DNA from: Prevotella sp. P5-92
GTDB taxonomy: Bacteria > Bacteroidota > Bacteroidia > Bacteroidales > Bacteroidaceae
Length of the DNA stretch: 64,000 nt
Direction: 5' to 3'
Assembly (NCBI RefSeq): GCF_002251245.1
Contig: NZ_NPJG01000001.1
Coordinates: forward strand, 96,484-160,483
The notes under the pieces are model-generated. The model had not been told where the DNA came from, ran no database searches, and saw only the letters and a list, made by a program, of their open reading frames with translations. The translations under genes and the position numbers were made by a program. Below, in pieces: positions 18,724-27,149 of the stretch. Within the stretch, counting starts at the first letter, position 1, and each line of letters starts with the position of its first letter.

Positions 18724-19341
18724 TTATTTGCAGTTGAATTCCAGCACCTTGCGTTCTTCTATATATCCCTCAAGATGGTCGTCGATATGCACAGGACCTA
18801 TTCCTGCCGGTGTGCCGGTATAGATGATGTCGCCCGTCTTGAGAGTGAAGAAGCGGCTTATGTAGCTCACTATTTCGTCGATCTTAAACACCATGTCGCT
18901 CGTCATGCCCTGCTGCACGGTGTGTCCGTTGATGTCGAGATGGAAATGCAGCGCCTGGAGGTTGAGAAATTTCTCCTTTGGTATCCATTCGCCTATGGCA
19001 GCCGAACCGTCGAAGCCCTTAAACAAGTCCCACGGCATGCCTTTTGCCCTCATCTCTTTCTGTATGTCGCGTGCGGTGAAGTCGATGCCGAGGGTCACGG
19101 CATCGTAATATCTGTGGGCGAAACGTTCGGGAATACCTTTGCCGAGACGGCAGATGCGTATCACGATCTCAGTCTCGTAGTCCACTTGTTTCGACCAGTC
19201 GGGAATGAAAAATGGCTTGTGGTCTTTAAGTAGCGCCGAGTCAGCCTTGGTGAATATCACTGGCGCTTCGGGCTTATATGCCGAACCGTCGAGTTCGGCT
19301 GTATGTTGCAGGTAGTTCATACCTATGGCGAATATCTTCAT
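18724..19341 (-). CDS. fumarylacetoacetate hydrolase (FAH) family protein
   Basis: A 205-residue single-domain FAH-family protein, in the size range of YcgM-type acylpyruvase/oxaloacetate-processing members. Visible features: FAIGMNYLQHTAEL at the N-terminus, metal-binding acidic residues in VDYETEIVIRI, GIDFTARDIQ, LFKGFDGSAAIGEW and a C-terminal GDIIYTGTPAGIGPV. The family cleaves C-C bonds of beta-diketo acids or decarboxylates oxaloacetate; the substrate here is unknown. It is first in the transcription unit with porU and porV, separated from porU by one base; this linkage probably reflects cotranscription, not function. Confidence 0.88.
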   Translation of the reverse strand: MKIFAIGMNYLQHTAELDGSAYKPEAPVIFTKADSALLKDHKPFFIPDWSKQVDYETEIVIRICRLGKGIPERFAHRYYDAVTLGIDFTARDIQKEMRAKGMPWDLFKGFDGSAAIGEWIPKEKFLNLQALHFHLDINGHTVQQGMTSDMVFKIDEIVSYISRFFTLKTGDIIYTGTPAGIGPVHIDDHLEGYIEERKVLEFNCK

Positions 19342-19370
19342 AATATATATATAATGTGTAAATCCGTGTG

Positions 19371-19402
19371 CAAAATTACAAATAATAATCTATTCCTCCA
19401 AA
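19371..19402 (-). promoter_or_regulatory. promoter of the FAH-porU-porV unit
   Basis: Minus strand TTTG (19399-19402), exactly 20 bp, then TAATTTTG (19371-19378), 30 bp upstream of the FAH-family ATG. Confidence 0.75.
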
Positions 19403-19516
19403 CTTTTCCTTTTAAATATTAGTGTGATGGCGTCCTATTGTGCATATTCTCAGTACTTGTTTATGGAAAATTAGTTAATATTTTGGCAAAAAACACATTC
19501 TTTCAGATAATAGTTG

Positions 19517-19524
19517 TAATTTTG
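19517..19524 (+). promoter_or_regulatory. -7 element for the AlkD-like gene
   Basis: TAATTTTG on the plus strand, 42 bp before the ATG at 19566; no matching TTTG at the usual distance. Confidence 0.5.
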
Positions 19525-19565
19525 CATCCTCGAAGTTTATATCATTTTCCCCATCTTTAAAAGTT

Positions 19566-20333
19566 ATGAAAGTAAAAGCTGACGACATCATTTCCACTCT
19601 GCTCTCCATGGGCGACGAGATGCAGAGAGCCAACCTCATGCGATTTTTCAAGACCGGAAAAGGCGAATATGGCGAGGGTGACCAGTTTATTGGCATCAAG
19701 GTGCCCGACACTCGCCTCGTGGTGAAGGAAGCCAGGCTGAAGGTGCCACTCGAAGAGATTGAAGTCCTTTTAGCGTCAGAGTGGCACGAGGTGAGACTCT
19801 GTGGTCTTCTGCTCCTTGTGGAGGAGATGAAGGCCGCCCTGCCCAAGGCACGTCAGGTGCCTACGGTGAATGCCGAAAGGCGTGGGGAGATAGCACGTTT
19901 CTATCTTAACCATGCCCGCAGCGCCAACAACTGGGACCTCGTGGATATGTCGTGTCCGAAGATTCTCGGACCGTGGCTGCTCTATCCGCAAGCCGACGGC
20001 ACCATGCCCGACCGCGAGGTGCTCTACCGTCTTGCTGCAAGTCCCTGCCTATGGGAACAGCGCATAGCCATGGTGACTTGCTGGATGCTGATTCGTGCCG
20101 ACCAATACGACGACTGCCTGCATCTCGCCACAATACTTATGCATCATCCCCACGACCTGATACACAAGGCCGTGGGGTGGATGCTGCGCGAGGTGGGCAA
20201 ACGCGACATGACCACTCTTGAAGGCTATCTCGACGACCATGCCCATGAGATGCACCGCACCTCGCTGCGCTATGCCATAGAGAAAATGGCAGATGAGAAG
20301 AGACATTATTATTTGTTTAAGTCTCGCGAGTGA
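19566..20333 (+). CDS. DNA alkylation repair protein, AlkD-like HEAT-repeat glycosylase family
   Basis: A 255-residue all-helical protein. The family signature is the NNWDLVDMSCP segment (about residues 120-130), matching the conserved tryptophan and aspartate of AlkD, together with HEVRLCGLLLLVEEM and a C-terminal IHKAVGWMLREVGKRD segment. AlkD-type proteins excise bulky or positively charged alkylpurines from DNA without base flipping. Cytoplasmic, no signal peptide. Monocistronic, between two minus-strand genes. The catalytic Asp is present; activity is inferred. Confidence 0.85.
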   Translation: MKVKADDIISTLLSMGDEMQRANLMRFFKTGKGEYGEGDQFIGIKVPDTRLVVKEARLKVPLEEIEVLLASEWHEVRLCGLLLLVEEMKAALPKARQVPTVNAERRGEIARFYLNHARSANNWDLVDMSCPKILGPWLLYPQADGTMPDREVLYRLAASPCLWEQRIAMVTCWMLIRADQYDDCLHLATILMHHPHDLIHKAVGWMLREVGKRDMTTLEGYLDDHAHEMHRTSLRYAIEKMADEKRHYYLFKSRE

Positions 20334-20346
20334 AATTCAGAAAAAA

Positions 20347-21327
20347 TCAATCGATTTTTACCTGATGTATCGCCACACCATGATTGTCTATCATATAGAG
20401 CGAGAGGCTCTCTTTGGTGGCGCTGATCACCGAGAAACCCGTTGAAGGCGAGCAGAACACAGTGCCGTCGGTGGGCTTTACCTTGCGCGAGAGAGAGCCG
20501 GCAGAGTTGACCACGTAGTCGATGGTATCGCCATTTTTGCGTATGTGCTGGAAGTTGTGGATGTGGCCGCAGACATACATCGAGACGTTGTTGTATTTAT
20601 GTAGAATTGGTAGAAGTCGGCGTTGCATGTCTTTTTGTTCCACTATGTCTTTCTTTGTCTCGGCATAGATGGGATGATGTCCTACGACCACTATCCAGTC
20701 TTCCTTAGCTTCTTTCAGTGTAGTGTCAAGCCATTGCAGCTGCTCGTCCACGACTTGTTTTCCCACATCGGGATAACGCTTCGACTGTCGGTAGCCGTCG
20801 ATGAGCGGAGTGGTGTCGAGAAACACTATGCGGAGTGTAGCCCCCGTTTTGTCGTCGGCAAATGTCTTAGAGTAATATCTGTTTTCAATCTGCCAACGGC
20901 GGCTCACCTTCGAATAGTCGAGCACGGCTTGCGTGTTGCCGCGATATTCATGATTGCCGAGCACCGGAAACCAGCTGATCATCAGTTCGGGGTGTGAGTA
21001 GATGAGTTCGTAGTTGGTCATCCACAGCGGGTCGTTGACCGATGCCACTCCGTCGAAGTGATGAATGTCGCCAATGGCAACGACAGCCTCCGGACCAATC
21101 TCGTCTGCCATCTTGCCCATTAGTTCGGCTATGGGCTTCTGGTCGTAATAGCCGTTACGACCAAGGTCGTTGGCTACGAAGAGATTGATGTCGCCCTTTA
21201 GAGTCTTCCATTCGCATGGCGTCTGTGCGCCTGCTGACGCGGCGAAGAGTAGCGAGAGGGCAATGGCGGCAAGTATAGCCCAGAAGTTTCTCTCGGCACG
21301 TCTTATTTCTATCATTACTGTATCCAT
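20347..21327 (-). CDS. secreted metallophosphoesterase, purple acid phosphatase-like
   Basis: A 326-residue protein with an N-terminal signal region (hydrophobic AILAAIALSLLFAAS, then AGAQ, about 15-35); an alternative start at Met5 gives a more usual signal peptide. Calcineurin-type metal motifs are present in order: ANDLGRNGYY (Asp), IGDIHHFDG, LGNHE, VGHHPIY and CGHIHNFQH, the pattern of tartrate-resistant acid phosphatases. Periplasmic phosphomonoesterase activity is likely; substrate unknown. It follows the TonB receptor gene by 25 bp, so the pair probably forms an operon that frees and imports a phosphorylated compound or phosphate (inference). Confidence 0.85.
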   Translation of the reverse strand: MDTVMIEIRRAERNFWAILAAIALSLLFAASAGAQTPCEWKTLKGDINLFVANDLGRNGYYDQKPIAELMGKMADEIGPEAVVAIGDIHHFDGVASVNDPLWMTNYELIYSHPELMISWFPVLGNHEYRGNTQAVLDYSKVSRRWQIENRYYSKTFADDKTGATLRIVFLDTTPLIDGYRQSKRYPDVGKQVVDEQLQWLDTTLKEAKEDWIVVVGHHPIYAETKKDIVEQKDMQRRLLPILHKYNNVSMYVCGHIHNFQHIRKNGDTIDYVVNSAGSLSRKVKPTDGTVFCSPSTGFSVISATKESLSLYMIDNHGVAIHQVKID

Positions 21328-21352
21328 GACTTATGTTTTTTTTGTTCAACTG

Positions 21353-24163
21353 TTATAAGTTTATCTTTACTCCTGCATTGACCTTCACCCCGTAGTATTC
21401 CACCTGCATGGTGCGGTCTTTCTGTCCCTGATAGTAACGCAGAGGCTGGTTGAGCAGGTTGTTGGCCTCGGCGAAAACGGTAAACTTAGTCTTCTTGCCC
21501 CAGGTGTAAGAAGCGTTGATGTCGAGATAGTTAACATTGTCGTAGTAGCGGTCGAGCTCGCGGCTTCCGGTGTTCATCTGGTCGATAAACGACGAGGCGA
21601 AGTTGTATGACAGACGTATGTTCCATCCCTTGTCCTCGAAGTAGAGCGAGGCATTGGCGGTGTGCTCTGGCGAACCGGCCATCTTCACGTCGTCGCCGTC
21701 GGTGATGCCCAAACGTGAGTTGTAATTGCGTGTGGTGGAATGTGTGTATGTGTAGTTGCCGTAGAATCCGAGGCATCTCAGAGCCGGAGTGATGAATCCG
21801 AAGTCGCGTTGTAAGGCTGCTTCCACTCCATATACGCGTGCATCGTATGCATTCATGTTCTGTGTTACTTCGAATACCTCTTTGTTACCTGCAAGACCCA
21901 GCTCTTCGCCATTGTAATATCCGAGAGTTTCAATATTCACGTTTTTCACGTCTTTATAGAAGAGTCCGAGACTCACCATTCCGATGCTCTTGAAGTAATG
22001 GTCGAACGAGAGGTCGATGTTCCACGATGTGGTAGGCTTAATGTTCGGGTCGCCGATGGTGGCTTCTTGGTCGGCGAGGTTGAAGCTCTTGTTAGCCACG
22101 AGAGCAGAGTATTTCGGACGTGAGAGTGTCTTGGTCAGCGATGCCCTAATGCTTCCGTCGTCGCTGGTCTTGTATTTCAGCAGCAGGCTTGGCAAGAGAT
22201 TGGTGTAGTCGTTCTTATACACGCCTGTAGGCTTCAGGCTTTCCTTCTCGTCCTCGTCCATGATATAGTTCACGCCGCTGGTCTTGAGTCTGGTGTTTTC
22301 GATGCGCAGTCCGACGGTAGCGTCGAGTCTCTCGCCGAGCTTTTGGTCGAATCTGAGGTAGCCAGCGTGGATCTGTTCCGTCGCCTTATAGTTTCCCGCT
22401 TCCTCCTCGTAGAGTTCAGCGCCGTCAGCCTTGTTAAAGTCTATGCGTCCCATGTAGTCCTTGCTCACAAACTGTGTTCCGATAGGATATTGGCTTCCAG
22501 GCATGAATCCCTCGCGCACCTCGTTGACGAGATTGTCTTTCCAGTCGGGAATGTATTTGTCTGCAGCGTCTGAATAGTCATAATATTCGGTGTTACGCTC
22601 TTTCTCCTTGCGTGTATATTTATAACCGAACTTCACGGTGTTGCCATAAAGGCCTTTAGACAGCGGCAAGGTGAAGTTGATGCGTTCCTTAAGTTCGTTT
22701 TCCTTTATGGCCTGGTCTGAGTTGGTAAACTCGTCTATCTTCCATTTCGCCTCGCTGAAAGAGGGGATGGCGAGAGTGGAATAAGGCTGGCGCATGCCCA
22801 CATCGACAAACGACTTGCCGAAGTCAAGGTCGGAGCTGCCTTTGAGCTTCAGACCTATATAACGCTCGTTGGGGCGGTCCTCGGTGGCACGCGAGTAGCT
22901 CGACGCCCAGTCAATCTTCAGACGGCCGAAGTTGTGCTCTCCGTCGAGGGTGAAGTCCATGGTCTGCTGGCGTTCCAGTCGTGCGCTCTTGTTGTCGTCA
23001 TCTCCCGCCTTCGTCTGCAGCACCACGCTCTGGTCCTTGGCCTCAGAGTTGAGTTTCTTATAGCTGATGCGGTATCGGTTCTCCCAGTCGTTGCGTCGGT
23101 TGTAGATGCCTTTGAACGAAATCTTGTGCATGGGGTTGAACTGATAGTCGAGGGCAAGCGAGTAGCTCTGTCGCTCGCGTGTGACGTAATACTGTCTTAC
23201 CTGTGCCTCCTTGAGCTGTACCTCGCCTTTCTTCTCCACATATTCAAACTCGGTGTTGTCTGATCCGCCTGGGGCATACTGGTACGATGCACTTGCCATG
23301 ACGCCAAACTTATCGTCGAAGAAGCGATCGCCCCATGTGGCGCCGATATTCCACTGTGGCTTGCCCGAGATCCACGTGTAGCCTGTAGAGCCCGTGAAGT
23401 TCAGCACGCGACGGAAGGGCGTGTTTTTCGTGACGAGGTTGATAGCTCCGCCGATGGCATCGCCGTCCATGTCAGACGTCACCACCTTCGACACCTCGAT
23501 GGTCTGCACCATGTCGGCAGGTATGAGGTCGAGTTGTACGTTGCGTGTGTCGCCCTCAGCAGAAGGCAGACGGTTGCCGTTGACAGTCACTGAGGTGAGG
23601 TCGGCGCTCGTTCCACGCACCTGTCCGAAGCGTGCCTCGCCCTGGTCGTACTGGACGTTGATGCCGTTGATGCGTTTCAGCGCGTCGCCGATGTTTGAGT
23701 CGGGGAATTTGCCTACCTGGTCGGCACTGACCACGTTGGTCACGCCCATAGCCTCTTTTTGCATCTGCAGGGCTCGTCGTTGTCCTGTGAAGGCACCTTT
23801 TACGTTCACTTCCGAGAGTTCGACGCCTTCGCTCATCACTATATCTTCCACGATCACCTTCTTCGTGTCGGTGATGTTCACCTTTTTATATATTGGATTA
23901 TATCCCACGTAAGTCACTTTCAGCGTGTAGGCTCCGGGTTTGAGATTCGGCAGTTTGTAGAATCCGTTGATGTCAGCTGTCACGCCCGTGTGCAGGCTTT
24001 CAATCTGGATGGTGGCACCCGGCAGGGTGTGTCGTTCGGCGTCGGTCACCTGACCGCTGATGATTCCGAAACTCGATTCCTCTGTAGCCTCAATGGCCCA
24101 TGCGGCAGAGGCTGTAGCGATGGCCACAACTGTTGTGGCGAAAAGTCTTTTTACTGTCTTCAT
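21353..24163 (-). CDS. TonB-dependent receptor with N-terminal carboxypeptidase-regulatory-like domain
   Basis: A 936-residue outer-membrane receptor. Signal peptide 1-23 (ends AAWAIEA). CarboxypepD_reg-like domain at about 33-112 (ISGQVTDAERHTLPGATIQIE). Plug domain from about 115: KFPDSNIGDALKRINGINV, FGQVRGTSADLTSVTVNGNRLPS, VQTIEVSKVVTSDMDGDAIGGAINLVTK. This plug type is that of the TonB-Xanth-Caul-like receptors rather than SusC. The barrel ends YYGVKVNAGVKINL. No SusD partner is nearby; instead a secreted acid-phosphatase-like gene follows. A -7 element TACCTTTG lies upstream. Confidence 0.93.
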   Translation of the reverse strand: MKTVKRLFATTVVAIATASAAWAIEATEESSFGIISGQVTDAERHTLPGATIQIESLHTGVTADINGFYKLPNLKPGAYTLKVTYVGYNPIYKKVNITDTKKVIVEDIVMSEGVELSEVNVKGAFTGQRRALQMQKEAMGVTNVVSADQVGKFPDSNIGDALKRINGINVQYDQGEARFGQVRGTSADLTSVTVNGNRLPSAEGDTRNVQLDLIPADMVQTIEVSKVVTSDMDGDAIGGAINLVTKNTPFRRVLNFTGSTGYTWISGKPQWNIGATWGDRFFDDKFGVMASASYQYAPGGSDNTEFEYVEKKGEVQLKEAQVRQYYVTRERQSYSLALDYQFNPMHKISFKGIYNRRNDWENRYRISYKKLNSEAKDQSVVLQTKAGDDDNKSARLERQQTMDFTLDGEHNFGRLKIDWASSYSRATEDRPNERYIGLKLKGSSDLDFGKSFVDVGMRQPYSTLAIPSFSEAKWKIDEFTNSDQAIKENELKERINFTLPLSKGLYGNTVKFGYKYTRKEKERNTEYYDYSDAADKYIPDWKDNLVNEVREGFMPGSQYPIGTQFVSKDYMGRIDFNKADGAELYEEEAGNYKATEQIHAGYLRFDQKLGERLDATVGLRIENTRLKTSGVNYIMDEDEKESLKPTGVYKNDYTNLLPSLLLKYKTSDDGSIRASLTKTLSRPKYSALVANKSFNLADQEATIGDPNIKPTTSWNIDLSFDHYFKSIGMVSLGLFYKDVKNVNIETLGYYNGEELGLAGNKEVFEVTQNMNAYDARVYGVEAALQRDFGFITPALRCLGFYGNYTYTHSTTRNYNSRLGITDGDDVKMAGSPEHTANASLYFEDKGWNIRLSYNFASSFIDQMNTGSRELDRYYDNVNYLDINASYTWGKKTKFTVFAEANNLLNQPLRYYQGQKDRTMQVEYYGVKVNAGVKINL

Positions 24164-24197
24164 TCGTTTTCAAAAAATGTTGTTTTGTTTTCGGGTG

Positions 24198-24205
24198 CAA
24201 AGGTA
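24198..24205 (-). promoter_or_regulatory. -7 element for the TonB receptor operon
   Basis: Minus-strand TACCTTTG, 35 bp upstream of the receptor ATG. No TTTG at -33 was found. Confidence 0.55.
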
Positions 24206-24363
24206 CAGACAGTAGATTACACCGCCGCTACAATCATTTTAAGCCTTCGCTACTATTTCGTTACAAAGCTGTTACGGCCTCGCGGATCCCTTTTCTTTAC
24301 CATAGCTTCGGGGAATTTCCTTCTTACAATATAGATTTCCCTCCCGGCCTTTAGGGTAAATCT

Positions 24364-24395
24364 TTTGCGACGTAAGGAGAAAAGCCGTAACTTTG
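24364..24395 (+). promoter_or_regulatory. promoter of the histidine-rich peptide gene
   Basis: TTTG (24364-24367), 20-bp spacer, TAACTTTG (24388-24395), 43 bp upstream of the ATG at 24439. A perfect consensus match supports the small gene as real. Confidence 0.75.
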
Positions 24396-24438
24396 CAGCA
24401 GAAAAATTTATTGTTTAACGTTTTAATACTTTACGATT

Positions 24439-24693
24439 ATGAAGAAGATTATTTTGACTTTGGTTATGATGCTCACAGTAGTGGTAACAGTCAGTGGAAA
24501 GAACAATGTGAATCCGCGTCACGACAAGGGTGTAGATGTAGTGGTGGTGACTCACCGCGATGGCCCACATAAGCCATGTCACTGCAAGAAGTGCATGAAG
24601 CATGTCAAGCAGCATCTCCGCATGAAGCACAACAAGCACATGAAGCACGACAAGCACATGACGGTCCACTCGCCTCACGGATGGCGTCGTTGA
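24439..24693 (+). CDS. small secreted histidine/lysine-rich peptide, possible metal binder
   Basis: An 84-residue peptide. Residues 1-20 form a signal peptide (KKIILTLVMMLTVVVTVSG). The mature part of about 64 residues holds 12 histidines and three cysteines in CHCKKC, followed by regularly spaced KH pairs (MKHNKHMKHDKHM). There is no lipobox or sorting tail, so the peptide is likely periplasmic or released. The composition suggests binding of copper, zinc or nickel, or of polyanions. It has its own perfect promoter and is divergent from the TonB receptor gene. I do not recognise a named family. Confidence 0.65.
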   Translation: MKKIILTLVMMLTVVVTVSGKNNVNPRHDKGVDVVVVTHRDGPHKPCHCKKCMKHVKQHLRMKHNKHMKHDKHMTVHSPHGWRR

Positions 24694-25055
24694 CAATGAG
24701 CTTGTGATGGCCTCTGGTCTGCCGCCATCTGCAGTAATCCCGTGCCTGCCTTTAGTCCGCCGCCGACGCAGATTGGAGGTGGGCATGCTGCGTGAGCCGC
24801 TGAAATATTAATGGTTGCAATAAGTGAAAGAACTCTTTCTGCCAGGATTCCTCGGGCGCGCTTCCGATTTTCTTTTACGTTTGCAAAGGTACAACATTTT
24901 TCTCGATTTTGCAAGTGTTTACTTAACTTCCTTCTTTTCTTTAACATTTTTTATAATACACAGAGTGTATTATACTATTTCTAACTACCCCGAAATATTT
25001 CTCCAACCACGTAAATATTTTTCCTTAGTTAGAGAGATTTTGTGGGTTTAAAATC
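24694..25055. other. gene-free spacer
   Basis: No convincing gene. The base composition changes sharply near 24900 from moderate GC to very AT-rich, marking the left edge of the accessory island. Confidence 0.5.
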
Positions 25056-25262
25056 AAACTGTAATACTGTAATACTGTATGTTAACAAACCTAAAAATAC
25101 AGCAACACAGCAACAGTATTACAGTATTACAGTTTTATTTTAAGGCATCCCTTTTTTTTGAAAAAAAACTTTATATTATATATATAAATATATATATAAT
25201 ATAAGATAAAATTAGGGGAAAAGCATACCCTTTAAAATAAAACTGTAATACTGTAATACTGT
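25056..25262. repeat. three-copy palindromic repeat block in AT-rich DNA
   Basis: Copy A (25056-25078) and copy B (25113-25135) are perfect 23-bp inverted copies. Copy C (25240-25262) has the same orientation as A. B and C pair over 31 bp (25113-25143 with 25232-25262). Each copy is built from the 8-bp unit CTGTAATA. Between B and C lies a run of alternating TA with its own palindromes (about 25168-25205). Confidence 0.8.
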
Positions 25263-25378
25263 TGCAAATTTTGTCTTTTTGACTCAATTCCCTTAATGCT
25301 ACTATCGAGCCCCTTTCACCTGCATTTTCTTGGTTTTGAAAAAAAAATCATCATATTCCCACTTTTTCCCGCCTTTTT

Positions 25379-25410
25379 CTTGGAACGTAACAATAAAATT
25401 ACTAACTTTG
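25379..25410 (+). promoter_or_regulatory. promoter facing the degraded island genes
   Basis: CTTG (25379-25382), 20-bp spacer, TAACTTTG (25403-25410), just downstream of the palindromic repeat block. Confidence 0.55.
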
Positions 25411-25451
25411 CATAAGAAAAGCTGCATCTCGGCAAGTAAAATATTCAAGGC

Positions 25452-25550
25452 ATGAATGGGATTGAGGGGGAAGAAATAGCGGGGATAGCTAAGTTCACGC
25501 CCGTCGAGCTGAAGGGAAAGAGGACAGCCTCAAGACTTACCGCACCCTAA
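25452..25550 (+). other. 32-codon ORF, possible gene remnant
   Basis: ATG to TAA with a charged N-terminus (MNGIEGEEIAG) and a FTPVELKGKR segment. It follows the promoter at 25379-25410 by about 40 bp. It could be the stub of a deleted element gene or a small leader peptide. No family recognised. Confidence 0.25.
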
Positions 25551-25666
25551 AGAACTCGCTTGATACGGCGAGGAAAAGGGGCGTGAGATGACAGGCTTGG
25601 CAGAAGACGAGATAAAGGGTTGTGACAACTGTCATAAAACATTTTGAAGTAAAAAGAAGATATAAT

Positions 25667-26059
25667 ATGAAAAATTACAATTTAGGTTTCATTTCCGACG
25701 CAGACATATATGAGCACGTTGAATCGACAATGATGCAATACCGCCGCAGTATTGACCTGAAGTCGTTCAACAAGAATCTCATCGACCCAATAAAACTTAC
25801 GTTCGACTCAAAAATATACGGACAGGACTTGCAGCAAACCATTGAGTCAGAATGTCTTCGTCAGGTTGACAAGACCAACAACAACTGCATCGGATATTTT
25901 CACCAAACCATTTTCAAGAAGGGTCATGGGGACAGGTACATTGGTTCACTCTTTAGGGTCGATGAACCTGTCCCCGATGATTCTTTTCAAATCTACTCCC
26001 ACTCAATTCCAAACCATAATCTTTGCCACCTCCGACACACAGAATGTCGGAGACTCTGA
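25667..26059 (+). pseudogene. truncated Eco47II-like type II restriction endonuclease
   Basis: The first 85 or so residues (MKNYNLGFISDADIYEHV ... FNKNLIDPIKLTFDSKIYG ... VDKTNNNCIGYFHQTIF) match the N-terminal part of the Eco47II restriction endonuclease family as I recall it. The reading frame then enters a palindromic element at about 25924-25979 and ends in 44 unrelated residues. The catalytic part that should follow is missing, and no cognate methyltransferase lies nearby. A GTG at 25622 would extend the ORF by 15 residues; the ATG fits the family start better. A dead remnant of a restriction-modification system. Confidence 0.65.
25924..25980. repeat. REP-like imperfect palindrome inside the restriction-gene remnant
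   Basis: Arms 25928-25941 (GGGGACAGGTACAT) and 25962-25975 pair with one mismatch and extend outward with a one-base bulge (tcat/atga). It begins where similarity to the restriction enzyme ends, so it probably marks an insertion or rearrangement point. Confidence 0.65.
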
Positions 26060-26279
26060 CGGAGATATGTCGGAGACGAAACTCACTGAGCGTCAGCGGA
26101 AAATTCTTAATCTCATCAAAGAGTCTCCAACAATCACTGGCAAACAAATGTCGGAGACTTTGTCGGTGAGCCAACGCACCATCGAGCGCGACCTTTCTAC
26201 TTTGCAGAAGTTTGGTGCTTTGAAACATGAAGGCAAGGATAATGATGGTAAGTGGGTTATAATTTCTGTTAGTCACTGA
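25985..26279 (+). pseudogene. C-terminal remnant of an AlbA_2/Schlafen-type ATP-binding protein with winged helix
   Basis: In the +1 frame relative to the restriction remnant, the open frame carries STPTQFQTIIFAT, like the end of AlbA_2-type ATP-binding proteins, then a winged HTH: LTERQRKILNLIKESP, TGKQMSETLSVSQRTIERDLS and LQKFGALKHEG. A stand-alone 70-residue HTH protein could start at the ATG at 26067. The missing N-terminal domain argues for a remnant; a small repressor-like protein is the alternative. Confidence 0.5.
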
Positions 26280-26304
26280 TTTGATTTAGCTCAATTCTAT
26301 TAGC

Positions 26305-26811
26305 ATGACTTTATTTGAAGGAGAACAGAATGGCAGATATGAGACAGACCATCTACATATGGTTCTGAATGAACATATTGATTTTACTGAAGAGGGGTTA
26401 AGTGACGATAGGAAATATAGCATTTTTGTGCATGAGTATGTGCACTACTATCTAATGTGGCTATATACAGGTGATATAAAAGACAGAAGACAATTCATGA
26501 CACTAGTAAATGCATACGGCTTGCCATATATAGAGACACCAGAAATGACATATTTGCCAAATAATAATGAAACCGGGCATCCGTATCTTGAGACTGCTAC
26601 TCTTGCAGGATTCGAACTAATCTTTCGCAGATTACAAAAAATCGATGGAGATATATGTCCAATGTACAGAGTATGTAAGGACGGACGTTTTTCTGAAGAA
26701 TCAAATGTTGATGAATTATGTGGTAAAGAACAATGGAAAAAGGATTGTGAGTGTTTGATGGTTCGTGCGTTGAAGTATTATAAACTCAAAGACAAGGAAT
26801 TTGTATTATGA
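26305..26811 (+). CDS. hypothetical protein with HEYVH metallopeptidase-like motif
   Basis: A 168-residue protein, no signal peptide or membrane segment. The segment SIFVHEYVHYYLMWLY (about residues 40-55) contains an HExxH zinc-peptidase motif. A possible third ligand is in ETATLAGFELIF about 60 residues later. The C-terminal part is charged, with three cysteines. The gene is 25 bp downstream of the HTH remnant and codon use is AT-richer than in the flanking chromosome. It may be the second half of a broken operon. The family is not recognised and function is unknown. Confidence 0.55.
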   Translation: MTLFEGEQNGRYETDHLHMVLNEHIDFTEEGLSDDRKYSIFVHEYVHYYLMWLYTGDIKDRRQFMTLVNAYGLPYIETPEMTYLPNNNETGHPYLETATLAGFELIFRRLQKIDGDICPMYRVCKDGRFSEESNVDELCGKEQWKKDCECLMVRALKYYKLKDKEFVL

Positions 26812-26978
26812 TTTGCAAAATGCCGTATTTATCCATTTTTTTGTAGTTTACAAAAGTTAAATGTGTTAAATCTTCGTCTTTTTCAATCTATTCAGAATTC
26901 ACGTCACCACTTTTCTACCGTTTAACTTGCAAATCACTGATATAAAGTAATTTGCAAATACGATGTATGAAGGGATTT

Positions 26979-27029
26979 GCAAAGTTTTTGGAAAAACAAC
27001 GTAAAACGTTGCGTTTCCAAAAACTTTGC
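26979..27029. repeat. perfect 14-bp inverted repeat
   Basis: Arms 26979-26992 and 27016-27029 (GCAAAGTTTTTGGA and complement) with a 23-bp loop. It abuts the stop codon of the short ATPase-like remnant. It may be a terminator or the end of a lost element. Nothing else is seen in 26812-26978. Confidence 0.55.
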
Positions 27030-27149
27030 CTATATCAATGATGCCATATACAATGGGAGGTAGTGTCTTTCGCCGAACACCAGTGGGGCTTTGTAATATC
27101 CTGACTGATACCACTTTTCGAGCCTGTCTATTATCTTTCTTTTAAGCAT
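27030..27149 (-). pseudogene. 39-codon N-terminal stub resembling a DUF4143-type AAA ATPase
   Basis: MLKRKIIDRLEKWYQSG...APLVFGE resembles the start of DUF4143/AAA_14 ATPases, in which the segment leads into the Walker A loop. Here the frame ends before any GKT/S. A -7-like TAACTTTG lies upstream on the minus strand. Assignment rests on a short stretch only. Confidence 0.4.

Noticed and set aside
24675..24947. 90-codon minus-strand ORF after the histidine-rich peptide gene
   Set aside because: Overlaps the end of the peptide gene, has no promoter, and its composition does not look like a protein.
25056..25262. Possible CRISPR array
   Set aside because: Only three copies, in alternating orientation with unequal gaps and no cas genes. 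It is a palindromic repeat block, not CRISPR.
26899..27114. 71-codon minus-strand ORF in the island
   Set aside because: It runs through the inverted repeat and overlaps the better ATPase-like stub in another frame.
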